From: an uncultured Collinsella sp.
GTDB lineage: Bacteria; Actinomycetota; Coriobacteriia; Coriobacteriales; Coriobacteriaceae
DNA: 30,067 nt
Direction of reading: 5' to 3'
NCBI GenBank assembly: GCA_900544995.1
Contig: UQXC01000021.1
Location: forward strand, 1 to 30,067
Part shown: positions 6,776 through 14,373 of the stretch, one piece after another
Layout of the letters: the number at the start of each line of letters is the position of its first letter
How positions within the stretch are numbered: the first letter of the stretch is position 1
The notes under the pieces: generated by a model
What the model was told of the DNA's origin: nothing
Seen by the model: only the letters and a program-made list of their open reading frames with translations
The model's database searches: none
Made by a program: the position numbers and the translations under genes

Positions 6776-7219
6776 ATGGCAAAAGAGGGAAAGAAGCCGA
6801 TCGGTAAGATTGTCCTAGGCGTCATCGTGGTGCTGGTTATTGTCGGTGCCGTGGGCTCTATGGGCGGCAACTCAACCGATTCGCCTGCGAGCGATTCGGC
6901 AAAACCTGCCGAGACGACACAGCAGGCTGAGGAGCAAAAAGAACCGCAAGAACCGTATACCATTGCTGACGAGGCTGAAGACACTTCCAATCAGTTTGCC
7001 TATAAGATCACGGGGACGCTGACCAATAACACGGACAAGGAAAAGAGCTACATTCAGATTGAGTGTGTTCTGTATGATGCTGATGGCAACCAGGTTGGAA
7101 CGGCTCTTGCAAACACCAATCATCTGAAGGCGGGCGGCTCCTGGAAGTTCGAGGCGCTGGGCACGGTGTCTCCCGATCAGGTCGCCAGTTGGGAGCGTTC
7201 GGACGTAAGCGGTTTCTAG
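6776..7219 (+). CDS. Membrane-anchored extracellular FxLYD-like domain protein
   Basis: 147 residues. A basic N-terminus (MAKEGKKPIGK) and one helix (IVLGVIVVLVIVGAVGSM, about 12-29) anchor it in the membrane. A low-complexity Ser/Thr/Glu/Pro linker (30-58) leads to a beta-rich domain (60-147) with YKITGTLTNNTDKEKSYIQIECVLYDADG and a later KAGGSWKFEA. This pattern fits FxLYD/DUF3426-type domains found on many Gram-positive surface proteins; no enzymatic motif is seen. Translation depends on an RBS lying inside a perfect 14-bp inverted repeat just upstream, which suggests structural control. Function unknown; the domain call is from sequence pattern only. Confidence 0.65.
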   Translation: MAKEGKKPIGKIVLGVIVVLVIVGAVGSMGGNSTDSPASDSAKPAETTQQAEEQKEPQEPYTIADEAEDTSNQFAYKITGTLTNNTDKEKSYIQIECVLYDADGNQVGTALANTNHLKAGGSWKFEALGTVSPDQVASWERSDVSGF

Positions 7220-7251
7220 CATGTTGTATGCACTGGGGGAGGTGAAGTCGT

Positions 7252-7674
7252 ATGCCCGATAAAAAGCTGACTGACGAGTTACTCAATGAGCTTCTCGACG
7301 CGCCAAACATCGATGGCTATATCAAAGAACACGACTTTGCCGCCCCGTCGCTTTCGAACTACCTGAAGCAGCTACTGCAGGAAAAGGGCTTGGAGCGCTC
7401 GCGCGTGGTTCGTATGGCCGATCTCAATGAGACCTTTGGCTATCAGATTTTTACCGGTGCGCGGCATCCGAGCCGCAATAAGGTGCTGCAGATTGCCTTT
7501 GCGATGGCGCTGACGCTCAAAGAGACTAACCGTGCGCTGACGGCTGCCGGGGTAAGCGTCCTTAACTGCAAGGACCGCCGCGATGCGATTATCATCTTTT
7601 GCATCGATCGCGGGTGCAGCCTCCAAAAGGTCAACGAGGAGCTGTATCGCTTTGGCGAGGAGACGGTGAATTAG
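7252..7674 (+). CDS. Helix-turn-helix (XRE-like) protein adjacent to kinase
   Basis: 140 residues, cytosolic. The middle resembles an XRE-type helix-turn-helix: LQEKGLERSRVVRMADLNETFGYQIFTGARHPSRNKVLQIAFAM (about 42-85), followed by a helical tail ending DRRDAIIIFCIDRGCSLQKVNEELYRFGEE. SD GGGGAGG precedes the ATG. The gene ends about 90 bases before a Ser/Thr kinase on the same strand. The pairing suggests a partner or substrate, or a regulator of the kinase operon, but this is inference. DNA targets cannot be read from the sequence. Confidence 0.65.
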   Translation: MPDKKLTDELLNELLDAPNIDGYIKEHDFAAPSLSNYLKQLLQEKGLERSRVVRMADLNETFGYQIFTGARHPSRNKVLQIAFAMALTLKETNRALTAAGVSVLNCKDRRDAIIIFCIDRGCSLQKVNEELYRFGEETVN

Positions 7675-7760
7675 CGGCTGATATCCGGGCCGGCGGAGCT
7701 GCCGAACAACGATGCAAGCGAACGGGGCGCGGATGCCATGAGGTGTCTGCGCCCTGCGCT

Positions 7761-9152
7761 ATGATGGAGCCTATGGATACTCAGACCCCAACATATTCCG
7801 ATGACGAGCTGACCGCAGCGCTTGCCGAGCGCCTGTCGTCGCTCGATCGCGACGACAGCTATCGCGTGGAGCGTGTACTTAAGCGCTCGTCCGTTGAAAC
7901 AACTGAGCTCGTGTACTTTGAAGGAACCGGCGGTGGTTCGCTCGGCCCCTTTGTCCGTAAACGCATCGATGCTTCGGCTCAAATCGGCGGGGCATACGAG
8001 CGTCTGTTTGCCGCTCAGCGGGCAGGCAGGCGTTTTGAGCACCTGCCCAGAATCGTCGATTGTCGTCGTGTGGGCGACGAGCTCAACGTGGTTATGGAAT
8101 ACATCGAAGGGGAGACACTCGGGGCGCTGGTGGACCGTCTGGGAGCCACCCCCGATTATGCGCGTGAATTGTATCCTGCCCTATGCGATGCCGTGGGCGA
8201 GCTCCATGCCGGTTTTGCAATGGTGGGGGAGACGTCGGCGCCGGTGATCCATCGCGACCTCAAGCCGTCGAATATCATCGTGACAGGTGCCAACTATACG
8301 CCTGATGACGGCCTGACATTTTCATCGCCGGTGATCATCGACCTGGGGATCGCGCGCGTATGGCGCGATGGCGCCGATGCTGACACCGTCAAGTTTGGCA
8401 CGCGACCCTATGCGCCGCCCGAGCAGTATGGGTTTGGGCAGACGAGTGTGCGCAGCGATGTCTACGCACTTGGGGCCCTGTTGTTCTTTTGCTTGACGGG
8501 AGTCGACCCTAAACCAGGGCTCGACATGCGCGAGCAATGTGAGGCATGCGGCATTCCCACTCCACTTGCCGATGTCGTCTGCATGTCGATGGCGCTCGAC
8601 CCGGCCAAGCGTTTTGCGAGCGCGGAAGCGTTGGGACGGGCGACGCGCGCGGCATACGATCTAAGTCGCCCCGTGCGGCCTCCTGCGCCTGTGCTTGTCC
8701 GTACTCCGGCCTCGGAGACGGTGTTGACGCCCCAAGGGCTCCAGAACCCCACAGGGCTTCCTAGGCCTGCCGCCTCCACTGCATGCGGTCTGTTCTCTCG
8801 CGTTCCGGAGTCTCTGGGGCGCATTTGGAATACGCTCGTCTTCTTCTCGCTGCTTGTGTTCTTTGCCGGAAGTCACTTTGCCGTCTTTCACCCCACGGGA
8901 GCAAACCAAAGCTACACGACGTGGCTTCTCATAATCGAGTATTTTTTCTTTGTCGATGGCCTTATGGTGCTTATGCATTTTGCGCTGTTCGACAAGCGTC
9001 GTCTTCGTCGGCGATTCGCACTGCTCGACAGCTATCGCGGCAAGAAACTCGCGAAACTCTGGCTCAAGGCATTGGGTGTGCTGCTCCTATGCATGATCGT
9101 CATAGTCGCGGTTGCCAATGCGACCGGCGTCGTCGATACCTCCGCTACCTAA
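7761..9152 (+). CDS. Membrane-anchored serine/threonine protein kinase
   Basis: About 463 residues. The N-terminal cytosolic kinase domain shows VMEYIEGETL (hinge), the catalytic loop HRDLKPSN (about residue 164), a metal-binding DLG in place of DFG (about 194), FGTRPYAPPEQYG (activation and P+1 loop) and SDVYALGALL. The glycine-rich loop is poorly conserved, while FVRKRID probably carries the ATP-binding lysine. A Pro-rich linker (about 310-345) precedes three hydrophobic segments near the C-terminus (about 357-380, 388-410, 440-458). There are no PASTA repeats, so it is not a PknB/PrkC muropeptide sensor. Starts at 7761, 7764 and 7773 are possible and none has a clear Shine-Dalgarno. Likely partner: the preceding HTH protein. 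Confidence 0.8.
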   Translation: MMEPMDTQTPTYSDDELTAALAERLSSLDRDDSYRVERVLKRSSVETTELVYFEGTGGGSLGPFVRKRIDASAQIGGAYERLFAAQRAGRRFEHLPRIVDCRRVGDELNVVMEYIEGETLGALVDRLGATPDYARELYPALCDAVGELHAGFAMVGETSAPVIHRDLKPSNIIVTGANYTPDDGLTFSSPVIIDLGIARVWRDGADADTVKFGTRPYAPPEQYGFGQTSVRSDVYALGALLFFCLTGVDPKPGLDMREQCEACGIPTPLADVVCMSMALDPAKRFASAEALGRATRAAYDLSRPVRPPAPVLVRTPASETVLTPQGLQNPTGLPRPAASTACGLFSRVPESLGRIWNTLVFFSLLVFFAGSHFAVFHPTGANQSYTTWLLIIEYFFFVDGLMVLMHFALFDKRRLRRRFALLDSYRGKKLAKLWLKALGVLLLCMIVIVAVANATGVVDTSAT

Positions 9153-9156
9153 AAGA

Positions 9157-9179
9157 AAAGGGCCCCATTGGGGCCCTTT
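9157..9179. terminator. Bidirectional intrinsic terminator
   Basis: AAAGGGCCCC-ATT-GGGGCCCTTT, a perfect 10-bp stem with A and T flanks on both sides, between the convergent kinase gene and the cell-wall hydrolase gene. It can stop transcription from either side. Confidence 0.85.
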
Positions 9180-9189
9180 GCAGTTGCAC

Positions 9190-10323
9190 TTAGATGCGGT
9201 TCATCTGAGCGGCGACTTTGTTGTACCAGTCCTGCCACGTGGGCGGGCAGTACTTTTTGGCTGCTGCCGGGGTAAGGGTGGAGCCGTAGTTGGCGCCCAG
9301 ATAGGCAACGTGAGCGGAGATGCCCTCGCTCCAGCTGCCAAAGCTGCGCCAACCGCCGCCACGGGCACTCCAGCCCCAGGCGTTGTAAGAATTGGCGCAA
9401 TAAGCGCCCTTGGTGCTCTCGATGCAGGCGATGGCGGGGGACCAACGGGGGTCGACACCGGTATTCCAAGCGGCGACGGCAAAGTTATAGCCCTGGCCTG
9501 CCATGGGGGAGCCGGCGAGATAATTGTCGATGCGGCCTGTCCACTCATTAATGAACGAATCGTAATCGGAGCTACCGGTATTGGCGTTGTTCACCGTGGT
9601 GTCGATGGTGGTGTTGGTGTTAGTGGCCTGGCTGCTGGAATTGCTGCCGCTTACGCCCTCGCCCGAGAGCTTTTCGGCGGCAGCGGCCTTATCGGCCTCA
9701 AGCTTGGCAAGCTCGGCGGCATTTTCCTGCTCGGCTTTTGCCTGTGCCTCGCTGCGGAGCTGCTGGGCCTGCGCCAGCGCATCCTCGGCGTTTTTCTGCT
9801 CTGCCTCAAGTTGAGACTTGGCCTGCTGGAGCTCGGCCTTGTTCTGCTCGAGTTCGGTTTGCATATTATTGAGCTCTTCGATCTCGTCGACGCTCGAGCT
9901 CGTGATCTGGTTGGTGTATTTGCAGGTCGTGATGAACTCACCCAGGCTCTGCGCGTTGACCAGGAAGCTCACGATGGGATTGGTGCCCTTCTGATACTTG
10001 TACAGATCGCGCATGGCGGAGCTTGCCTTGGCCTGCTGCTCGGGAAGCTTGGCCTCGATTTCCTCGATGCTTGCCTCATTGGAGTCAATCTGCTTTTGCA
10101 GGTCATCGAGTTTGGTGCGGGCGTCGTTGTAGGCGCTCGTGGCGGCTTCGATCTTCTGCTGGGCTGCGGAAAGCTGGTCCTGCGTTGCCTGCGAGGCGGC
10201 ATACGCCGCAACGGGGGAGAGCATCGGCGTGGCCGTCAGCGCAACGGCGAGCGCGGCGCTCGTGATGATACGAGCCGGCTTCGACGCAATGAGCGCTGCG
10301 GTGCGATGATTCGAATGCTGCAT
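9190..10323 (-). CDS. Secreted peptidoglycan hydrolase: coiled coil plus lysozyme-like domain
   Basis: 377 residues with a Sec signal (basic start, then ITSAALAVALTATPMLSPVAAYAAS, probable cleavage after AYA). Residues about 40-215 form a long coiled coil resembling the CwlO/PcsB N-terminal region, including the conserved hydrophobic insert NPIVSFLVNAQSLGEF. A Ser/Asn/Thr linker (220-260) leads to a C-terminal domain with WSPAIACIESTKGAYCANSYNAWGW and GISAHVAYLGANYG. This pattern fits lysozyme-like or glucosaminidase/transglycosylase domains with a catalytic Glu (the E in CIES), instead of the NlpC/P60 peptidase usually linked to this coiled coil. The ATG at 10323 has AGAGGGA just upstream; a TTG at 10338 is a poorer start. 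By analogy it may be gated by FtsEX, but no ftsEX genes lie here. Confidence 0.75.
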   Translation of the reverse strand: MQHSNHRTAALIASKPARIITSAALAVALTATPMLSPVAAYAASQATQDQLSAAQQKIEAATSAYNDARTKLDDLQKQIDSNEASIEEIEAKLPEQQAKASSAMRDLYKYQKGTNPIVSFLVNAQSLGEFITTCKYTNQITSSSVDEIEELNNMQTELEQNKAELQQAKSQLEAEQKNAEDALAQAQQLRSEAQAKAEQENAAELAKLEADKAAAAEKLSGEGVSGSNSSSQATNTNTTIDTTVNNANTGSSDYDSFINEWTGRIDNYLAGSPMAGQGYNFAVAAWNTGVDPRWSPAIACIESTKGAYCANSYNAWGWSARGGGWRSFGSWSEGISAHVAYLGANYGSTLTPAAAKKYCPPTWQDWYNKVAAQMNRI

Positions 10324-10384
10324 CCAGTCCCTCTGCAATCAATCGTAGGTTATGGTTCGAACGGTATTCTACTACTGCTTTCGA

Positions 10385-10432
10385 CCTCAACTTGAACCTT
10401 AAAGGTTCCAAAGGGTCAAGTTGAACTTGAGG
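10385..10432. promoter_or_regulatory. Cluster of TTGAAC-type dyads
   Basis: GAACCTT-A-AAGGTTC (10394-10408) and CAAGTT-G-AACTTG (10417-10429) are two perfect palindromes. The outer segments 10385-10398 and 10417-10432 are near-inverted copies (CCTCAACTTGAAC and CCTCAAGTTCAAC). More half-sites occur at 10352-10359 and 10477-10486. The cluster lies upstream of the secreted hydrolase gene and downstream of the MOSC gene. It looks like a multi-site operator; the regulator is unknown. Confidence 0.45.
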
Positions 10433-10557
10433 CTTTGGCTTTGACCTGCAGTTATGATGAATTGTTGAGAAACCATAGAGTTCAACTTTAACGTTACAGA
10501 GCCCTGTTTGAGAGGGGTTTTGGGCTGTAAAAGCCATCTCAACGTGGGGTTTTATAA

Positions 10558-11190
10558 CTACAGCGTGCCCTTCTGGCGAGCCTGCTCAATCTCTTCGAGG
10601 GCCTCGGCGGGGGTGAACGAACAGGTGCCGTCGCCGAGCTTGACTACCTGGATATCGTCGCCGGTATGGACCTCTCCGCCCTTTAGTACCACGCCGAAAA
10701 CGCCCTCGTGGGGAAAGATGCAGTCGCCGGCGAGATAGTAGATGGCGCAGCGTGTGTGGCAGACCTTGCCGATTTGGCTGATTTCGACAAGCACCTCGCT
10801 GCCAAGCTTGAGCTGCGTGCCCAAGGGGAGCGAGAGCAGGTTGATGCCCCGGGTTGTGAAGTTCTCTCCAAAGTCACCCTTGCGCACATCGAGTCCGCGG
10901 GCCTGCGCCGTCTGGATGGACTCTGCGGCCAAAAAGGAAACCTGACGGTGCCAATGCCCGGCGTGTGCGTCGGAGGCGAGGCCAAATTGCTCTATAACGG
11001 TGTCGTGTCCATCGGCGACGGGCGACTTGCGCGTGCCCTTGTGTGCCGACGTGTTGATCGAGACGATGCGGGCGGGTCCGTTGTAGGCGTCGTTTGCCGT
11101 GCACAGGGGAGCGGTCGCTTTCGCACGTTCCGCCAGCTCGCGCCTCGCGGCATTGAGGATGGGATTATCGGTCGGATGGTCTTGGGGCAC
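10558..11190 (-). CDS. MOSC domain-containing protein
   Basis: 210 residues. After an N-terminal extension (1-38), the MOSC beta-barrel starts at GPARIVSINTSAHKGTRK. It continues through FGLASDAHAGHWHRQVSFLA, GDFGENFTTRGINLLSLPLGTQL and the Cys-containing ISQIGKVCHTRCAIYYLAGDCIFPHEGVF, with the usual GEVHTGDDI near the end. MOSC domains bind sulfur carried on a cysteine or molybdenum cofactor. Stand-alone small members such as YiiM act on hydroxylated purine analogues or in molybdopterin handling. GTG start at 11190 with AAAGG about 8 bases upstream. The N-terminal extension is unusual; no molybdenum cofactor genes lie nearby, so the role is open. Confidence 0.8.
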   Translation of the reverse strand: MPQDHPTDNPILNAARRELAERAKATAPLCTANDAYNGPARIVSINTSAHKGTRKSPVADGHDTVIEQFGLASDAHAGHWHRQVSFLAAESIQTAQARGLDVRKGDFGENFTTRGINLLSLPLGTQLKLGSEVLVEISQIGKVCHTRCAIYYLAGDCIFPHEGVFGVVLKGGEVHTGDDIQVVKLGDGTCSFTPAEALEEIEQARQKGTL

Positions 11191-11326
11191 GTGTGCGCCT
11201 TTCGCTCGAAGATGTCAATACGCTGAATCCTACAACAACGGTAGGTTCATTGCCCATTGTCATACAACGGTGGGCGCCGTCTTCGTGCTGGACGATTACG
11301 TCGATTGCCATAGATACGGTGGAGCT

Positions 11327-11356
11327 TTGGGCGCCGGCGGCTTGGCACGCTAGAAT
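11327..11356 (+). promoter_or_regulatory. Candidate promoter of the D-aspartate ligase gene
   Basis: TTGGGC (11327-11332) and TAGAAT (11351-11356) with an 18-base spacer, about 57 bases before the start codon. The remainder of the 222-base gap after the MOSC start shows nothing else clear. Confidence 0.35.
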
Positions 11357-11412
11357 AAATCAGTTGCGCAAAGACCGCCCGTTGTGTGGGCAGTTCATGA
11401 TAGGAAGTTTCC

Positions 11413-12669
11413 ATGGCATTGCAATTTACAGAGCGCGAGTTCATTCCCGTGCTGCTTGGTGGCGACATCAACGCCTATTCGGTGGCGCGCGCCTTCTACG
11501 AGGAGTACCAGGTCAAGAGTCTGGTCTTTGGCAAGTATCAGACGGGTCCCGCGTACCGCAGCCAGATTATCGACTACACGCCCAACGTGGATATCGACAC
11601 CATGCCCGTGATGCTCAAAACCGTCAACGGCATTGCCCAATCGCATGCCGACAAGACTATTGTCCTTGTGGGCTGTGGCGACAACTATGTCGCTCTCGTG
11701 GCTCAAGCCAAGGATGCTCATGAGCTGGCGGATAACATCGTCGCTCCCTACGCGCCCTACAGCATGCTCGAGCAGTGCCAGAAGAAGGAGATCTTCTACG
11801 AGCTGTGCGAGAAGCATGGCGTGCCCTATCCGCACACGTTTACCTTTACCAAGGCGATGCTCAATGTCCAGGGTGAGGCGCCTGCCGAAGTGCTCGACCA
11901 GATCGATTTTCCTTACCCGATGATTCTGAAGCCTTCTGACGGCATCATGTGGTGGCAGCATGAGTTCGAGGGCCAGAAGAAGGCCTATGAGATTGCCGAC
12001 CGCGCCGAGCTGGAACAGGTCATTCGCGATTCGTATGCCAGCGGCTACACCGACGACCTGATCTTGCAGGATCGCGTGCCCGGCAACGACGAGTACATGC
12101 GCGTGCTCACCAGCTATTCCGACCGCAACGGTAAGGTCCGCATGATGTGCCTGGGCCATGTGCTGCTCGAGGAGCATCAGCCCCACGGTGTCGGCAACCA
12201 TGCCTGTATCATTACCGAGCCCAACGACGAGCTCATGGGCGGCGTGCGCAAGTTGCTCGAGGACCTTCACTTTGTGGGCTATTCCAACTTTGACGTAAAG
12301 TACGACGAGCGCGATGGCTCGTTTAAGTTCTTCGATTTCAACACGCGCCAGGGCCGCAGCAACTACTACGTTACCAACAGCGGCTTTAACGTTGCCAAGT
12401 ATGTGGTGGACGAGTATGTGTTCAACCGTCCGTTTGAGCCGGAGTTTGTGACGGCTCAGGACGAGGCCCTGTGGATGGTCGTCCCCATGGGCGTCGTCGA
12501 CAAGTACGTCAAGGATCCCGAGCTGCGCGCTAAGGTGCATCGCCTGGACAAGGAAGGCAAGGGCGCCGACCCTTCGTTTATGAAGGGCGACTTTGTCTTT
12601 AACCGCTGGCTGCGCATGTGGCACACCAAGCTGCGCCACTTTAAGCTGTTCAAGACGTATTACAAGTAG
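11413..12669 (+). CDS. ATP-grasp ligase, probable D-aspartate ligase of peptidoglycan cross-bridge
   Basis: 418 residues, cytosolic. The ATP-grasp core is evident: YPMILKPSDGIMWW (about residue 170) for ATP binding, LILQDRVPGNDEYMRVLTSYSD (about 217-238), and metal-binding FKFFDFNTRQGRSNYY (about 303-318). Length matches the Enterococcus faecium D-Asp ligase, which adds D-Asp to the epsilon amino group of lysine (or to ornithine) in UDP-MurNAc-pentapeptide by an acyl-phosphate route. The next gene is an aspartate racemase, the partner that supplies D-Asp, as in E. faecium. AGGAAG precedes the ATG. Alternative: a carboxylate-amine ligase with another amino acid. I recall that Collinsella peptidoglycan contains D-Asp, but could not check it. 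Confidence 0.75.
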   Translation: MALQFTEREFIPVLLGGDINAYSVARAFYEEYQVKSLVFGKYQTGPAYRSQIIDYTPNVDIDTMPVMLKTVNGIAQSHADKTIVLVGCGDNYVALVAQAKDAHELADNIVAPYAPYSMLEQCQKKEIFYELCEKHGVPYPHTFTFTKAMLNVQGEAPAEVLDQIDFPYPMILKPSDGIMWWQHEFEGQKKAYEIADRAELEQVIRDSYASGYTDDLILQDRVPGNDEYMRVLTSYSDRNGKVRMMCLGHVLLEEHQPHGVGNHACIITEPNDELMGGVRKLLEDLHFVGYSNFDVKYDERDGSFKFFDFNTRQGRSNYYVTNSGFNVAKYVVDEYVFNRPFEPEFVTAQDEALWMVVPMGVVDKYVKDPELRAKVHRLDKEGKGADPSFMKGDFVFNRWLRMWHTKLRHFKLFKTYYK

Positions 12670-12753
12670 ATGAGCGCGGCGCCCGTCCGGTTTGCATCGG
12701 GCGGGCGCGGGTATGATACGCGCAATTGCGCAAGCGTCACCAAGGAGGCGGCG

Positions 12754-13500
12754 ATGGAAAAGCTGGGAGTTATCGGCGGCATGGGCGCCGAGGCCACGTC
12801 GTATTACTACGACCAGGTGGTGCGTCATACGGCTGCTGCCTGCGATCAGGAACATATCGACATGGTGGTACTCTCCAAGTCGACCATGCCCGACCGCACG
12901 CTGGCCATTAAGACCGGCGAGCATGCCAAACTGCTGGCGACCATGAAAGAGTGCGCCCAGGCACTCGAGTCGCTGGGCTGTGCACACATTGCCATTCCCT
13001 GCAACACGTCACACTACTTCTATGACCAGATCCAGTCGTTTACGAAGGTGCCGATTATCCACATGCCGCGTGAGTCGGTGCGCTATGCTCTGGCCGGCGC
13101 GGTGATGGGGGAGTGCGAGTTCGACCCCAACCTGAGTATGCCGGCCGAGCCGGTGCGCAAGATCGGCATCATGGGCACCGATGGCACCGTGGGCGCGGGC
13201 GTCTACGGCCGCGAATGTAAGGCTGCGGGTGTTGAGGTCGTCTATCCCAGCGAGAAACGTCAGAACGATGTGATGTCGCTTATCTACGATGATGTGAAGG
13301 CCGGACGTGAGCCCGATATGGATAAGTTCGACCGCGTGATGTGGGAGTTCGCCCGTAGCGGCTGCGACCGCGTCATTCTGGCCTGCACCGAGCTATCGGT
13401 GCTACAGAAGTACCGAGAGATGCCCGAGATCACCCTCGACGCCATGGATGTCCTGGTGCGCGAATCCATCATCCGCAGCGGCGCCCCCTACCGCCTCTAG
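12754..13500 (+). CDS. Aspartate/glutamate racemase family protein, probable aspartate racemase
   Basis: 248 residues. The opening EKLGVIGGMGAEATSYYY is characteristic of the aspartate racemase branch. The two catalytic cysteines are in IPCNTSHYFYD (about residue 87) and ILACTELSVLQ (about residue 211). The PLP-independent reaction interconverts L- and D-Asp by a two-base mechanism. AAGGAGG at 12742-12748 fixes the start at 12754. It follows the ligase by 84 bases on the same strand and should feed it D-Asp. Glutamate racemase (MurI) is less likely, because the GGMGAEAT start and the neighbour both point to aspartate. Confidence 0.85.
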   Translation: MEKLGVIGGMGAEATSYYYDQVVRHTAAACDQEHIDMVVLSKSTMPDRTLAIKTGEHAKLLATMKECAQALESLGCAHIAIPCNTSHYFYDQIQSFTKVPIIHMPRESVRYALAGAVMGECEFDPNLSMPAEPVRKIGIMGTDGTVGAGVYGRECKAAGVEVVYPSEKRQNDVMSLIYDDVKAGREPDMDKFDRVMWEFARSGCDRVILACTELSVLQKYREMPEITLDAMDVLVRESIIRSGAPYRL

Positions 13501-13513
13501 CTTCCGACCCGCT

Positions 13514-13535
13514 AAAAAAGGGACAGGTTAATTTT
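13514..13535. repeat. REP-like fragment with GGGACAGGTTAATTTT core
   Basis: AAAAAAGGGACAGGTTAATTTT lacks a coding role and lies between two convergent genes. I associate this core with dispersed palindromic repeats in Collinsella genomes. Copy number cannot be assessed from one window. Confidence 0.35.
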
Positions 13536-13560
13536 GGTAGGTTTTATCTGGTGAAACAGT

Positions 13561-13598
13561 AAAGGCCTCGACTCGTTTGGTGCGAGCCGAGGCCTTTT
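13561..13598. terminator. Intrinsic terminator between convergent genes
   Basis: AAAGGCCTCG (13561-13570) pairs with 13588-13597, with an inner CTCG/CGAG extension and TTTT on the plus side and AAA on the minus side. It ends the racemase transcript and probably the ECF operon too. Confidence 0.85.
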
Positions 13599-13626
13599 GC
13601 GTTGGGCGGTTGCTGTCGGTGGTGAA

Positions 13627-14373
13627 CTAGAACAGAAAGCCGATGGCGATGAGGGCGATGCTGACGATGAGCACGGCGATGTCTAGGCCCTTGATGGGGT
13701 AGCGCTTGTACGAGCTGGCGCGCGTACGCAGATAGAAGCCGCGCTGTTCTGCCGCCAAGGCTGTGGCATCGGTCTTGCCCACGCTCGAGATGAGCAGCGG
13801 CACGCACAGTGGCAGCATGAGCTTAAGCTTCTTGATGGGGTTCTTGGTGTCGTACTCGACGCCGCGTGCGGTCTGCGCTTCCATGATGGCGTTCATCTCC
13901 TGACCAAACACCGGCACAAAGCGCAGCGCCGTGGTAAAGGTGAAGGCATAGCGATACGGCACGTGCAGCACCTCGACGCAGGCGTTGGCAAGGTCGTTGA
14001 GCTTGGTCACCATGAGCATGAGGATGAGTGGTAACGCCACACCCAGCAGGCGCAGGCAGGCCTTCGATCCTGTGATGAGGCCTGTGTCGGTGATAAAGCC
14101 CCACACCACGTTGCCATCGCGCACAAAGGCCAGCTGGAGCACCAGCATGATAAGCGCGAGCGGAATCAGCAACTTGAGCAGCGAGAGCAGACGGTCGACG
14201 ACGCCGGCATAGGCACCCAGCGCAAGGGTGAGTGCCAAAAAGCCCAACAGCGCCACGTAAGTGTCGGACAAGAAGATGCCGACGATGATGGCGGCGGCGA
14301 GGCCCAGTTTGACGACGGGATTCAGGCGATGCAGCAGCGTATCGCCCGGCATGTAGTCGATGACGTTAACCAC
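13627..14373 (-). CDS. ecfT: ECF transporter transmembrane component EcfT
   Basis: About 248 residues; the scaffold that couples ATPase to substrate-binding S subunit in the membrane. Hydrophobic helices are spread throughout (for example GLAAAIIVGIFL, LLIPLALIMLVLQLAF and the final ISIALIAIGFLF-type segment). The cytosolic coupling region carries AQTARGVEYDT (about residue 170) and a second ALAAEQRGFYLRTR, the two Ala-Arg-Gly-like motifs that dock on EcfA. I prefer the GTG at 14373 (AGGAG upstream, 8-base overlap with ecfA) over the ATG at 14406. Third gene of a complete ECF operon, so this EcfT is probably dedicated to the TrpP-like S subunit. Confidence 0.88.
   Translation of the reverse strand: MVNVIDYMPGDTLLHRLNPVVKLGLAAAIIVGIFLSDTYVALLGFLALTLALGAYAGVVDRLLSLLKLLIPLALIMLVLQLAFVRDGNVVWGFITDTGLITGSKACLRLLGVALPLILMLMVTKLNDLANACVEVLHVPYRYAFTFTTALRFVPVFGQEMNAIMEAQTARGVEYDTKNPIKKLKLMLPLCVPLLISSVGKTDATALAAEQRGFYLRTRASSYKRYPIKGLDIAVLIVSIALIAIGFLF

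Noticed and set aside
11395..12987. 530-codon minus-strand frame opposite the D-Asp ligase
   Set aside because: Covers two well-identified plus-strand genes and has no family motif.
12754..13500. Glutamate racemase (MurI)
   Set aside because: GGMGAEAT start and pairing with a D-Asp ligase favour aspartate racemase.
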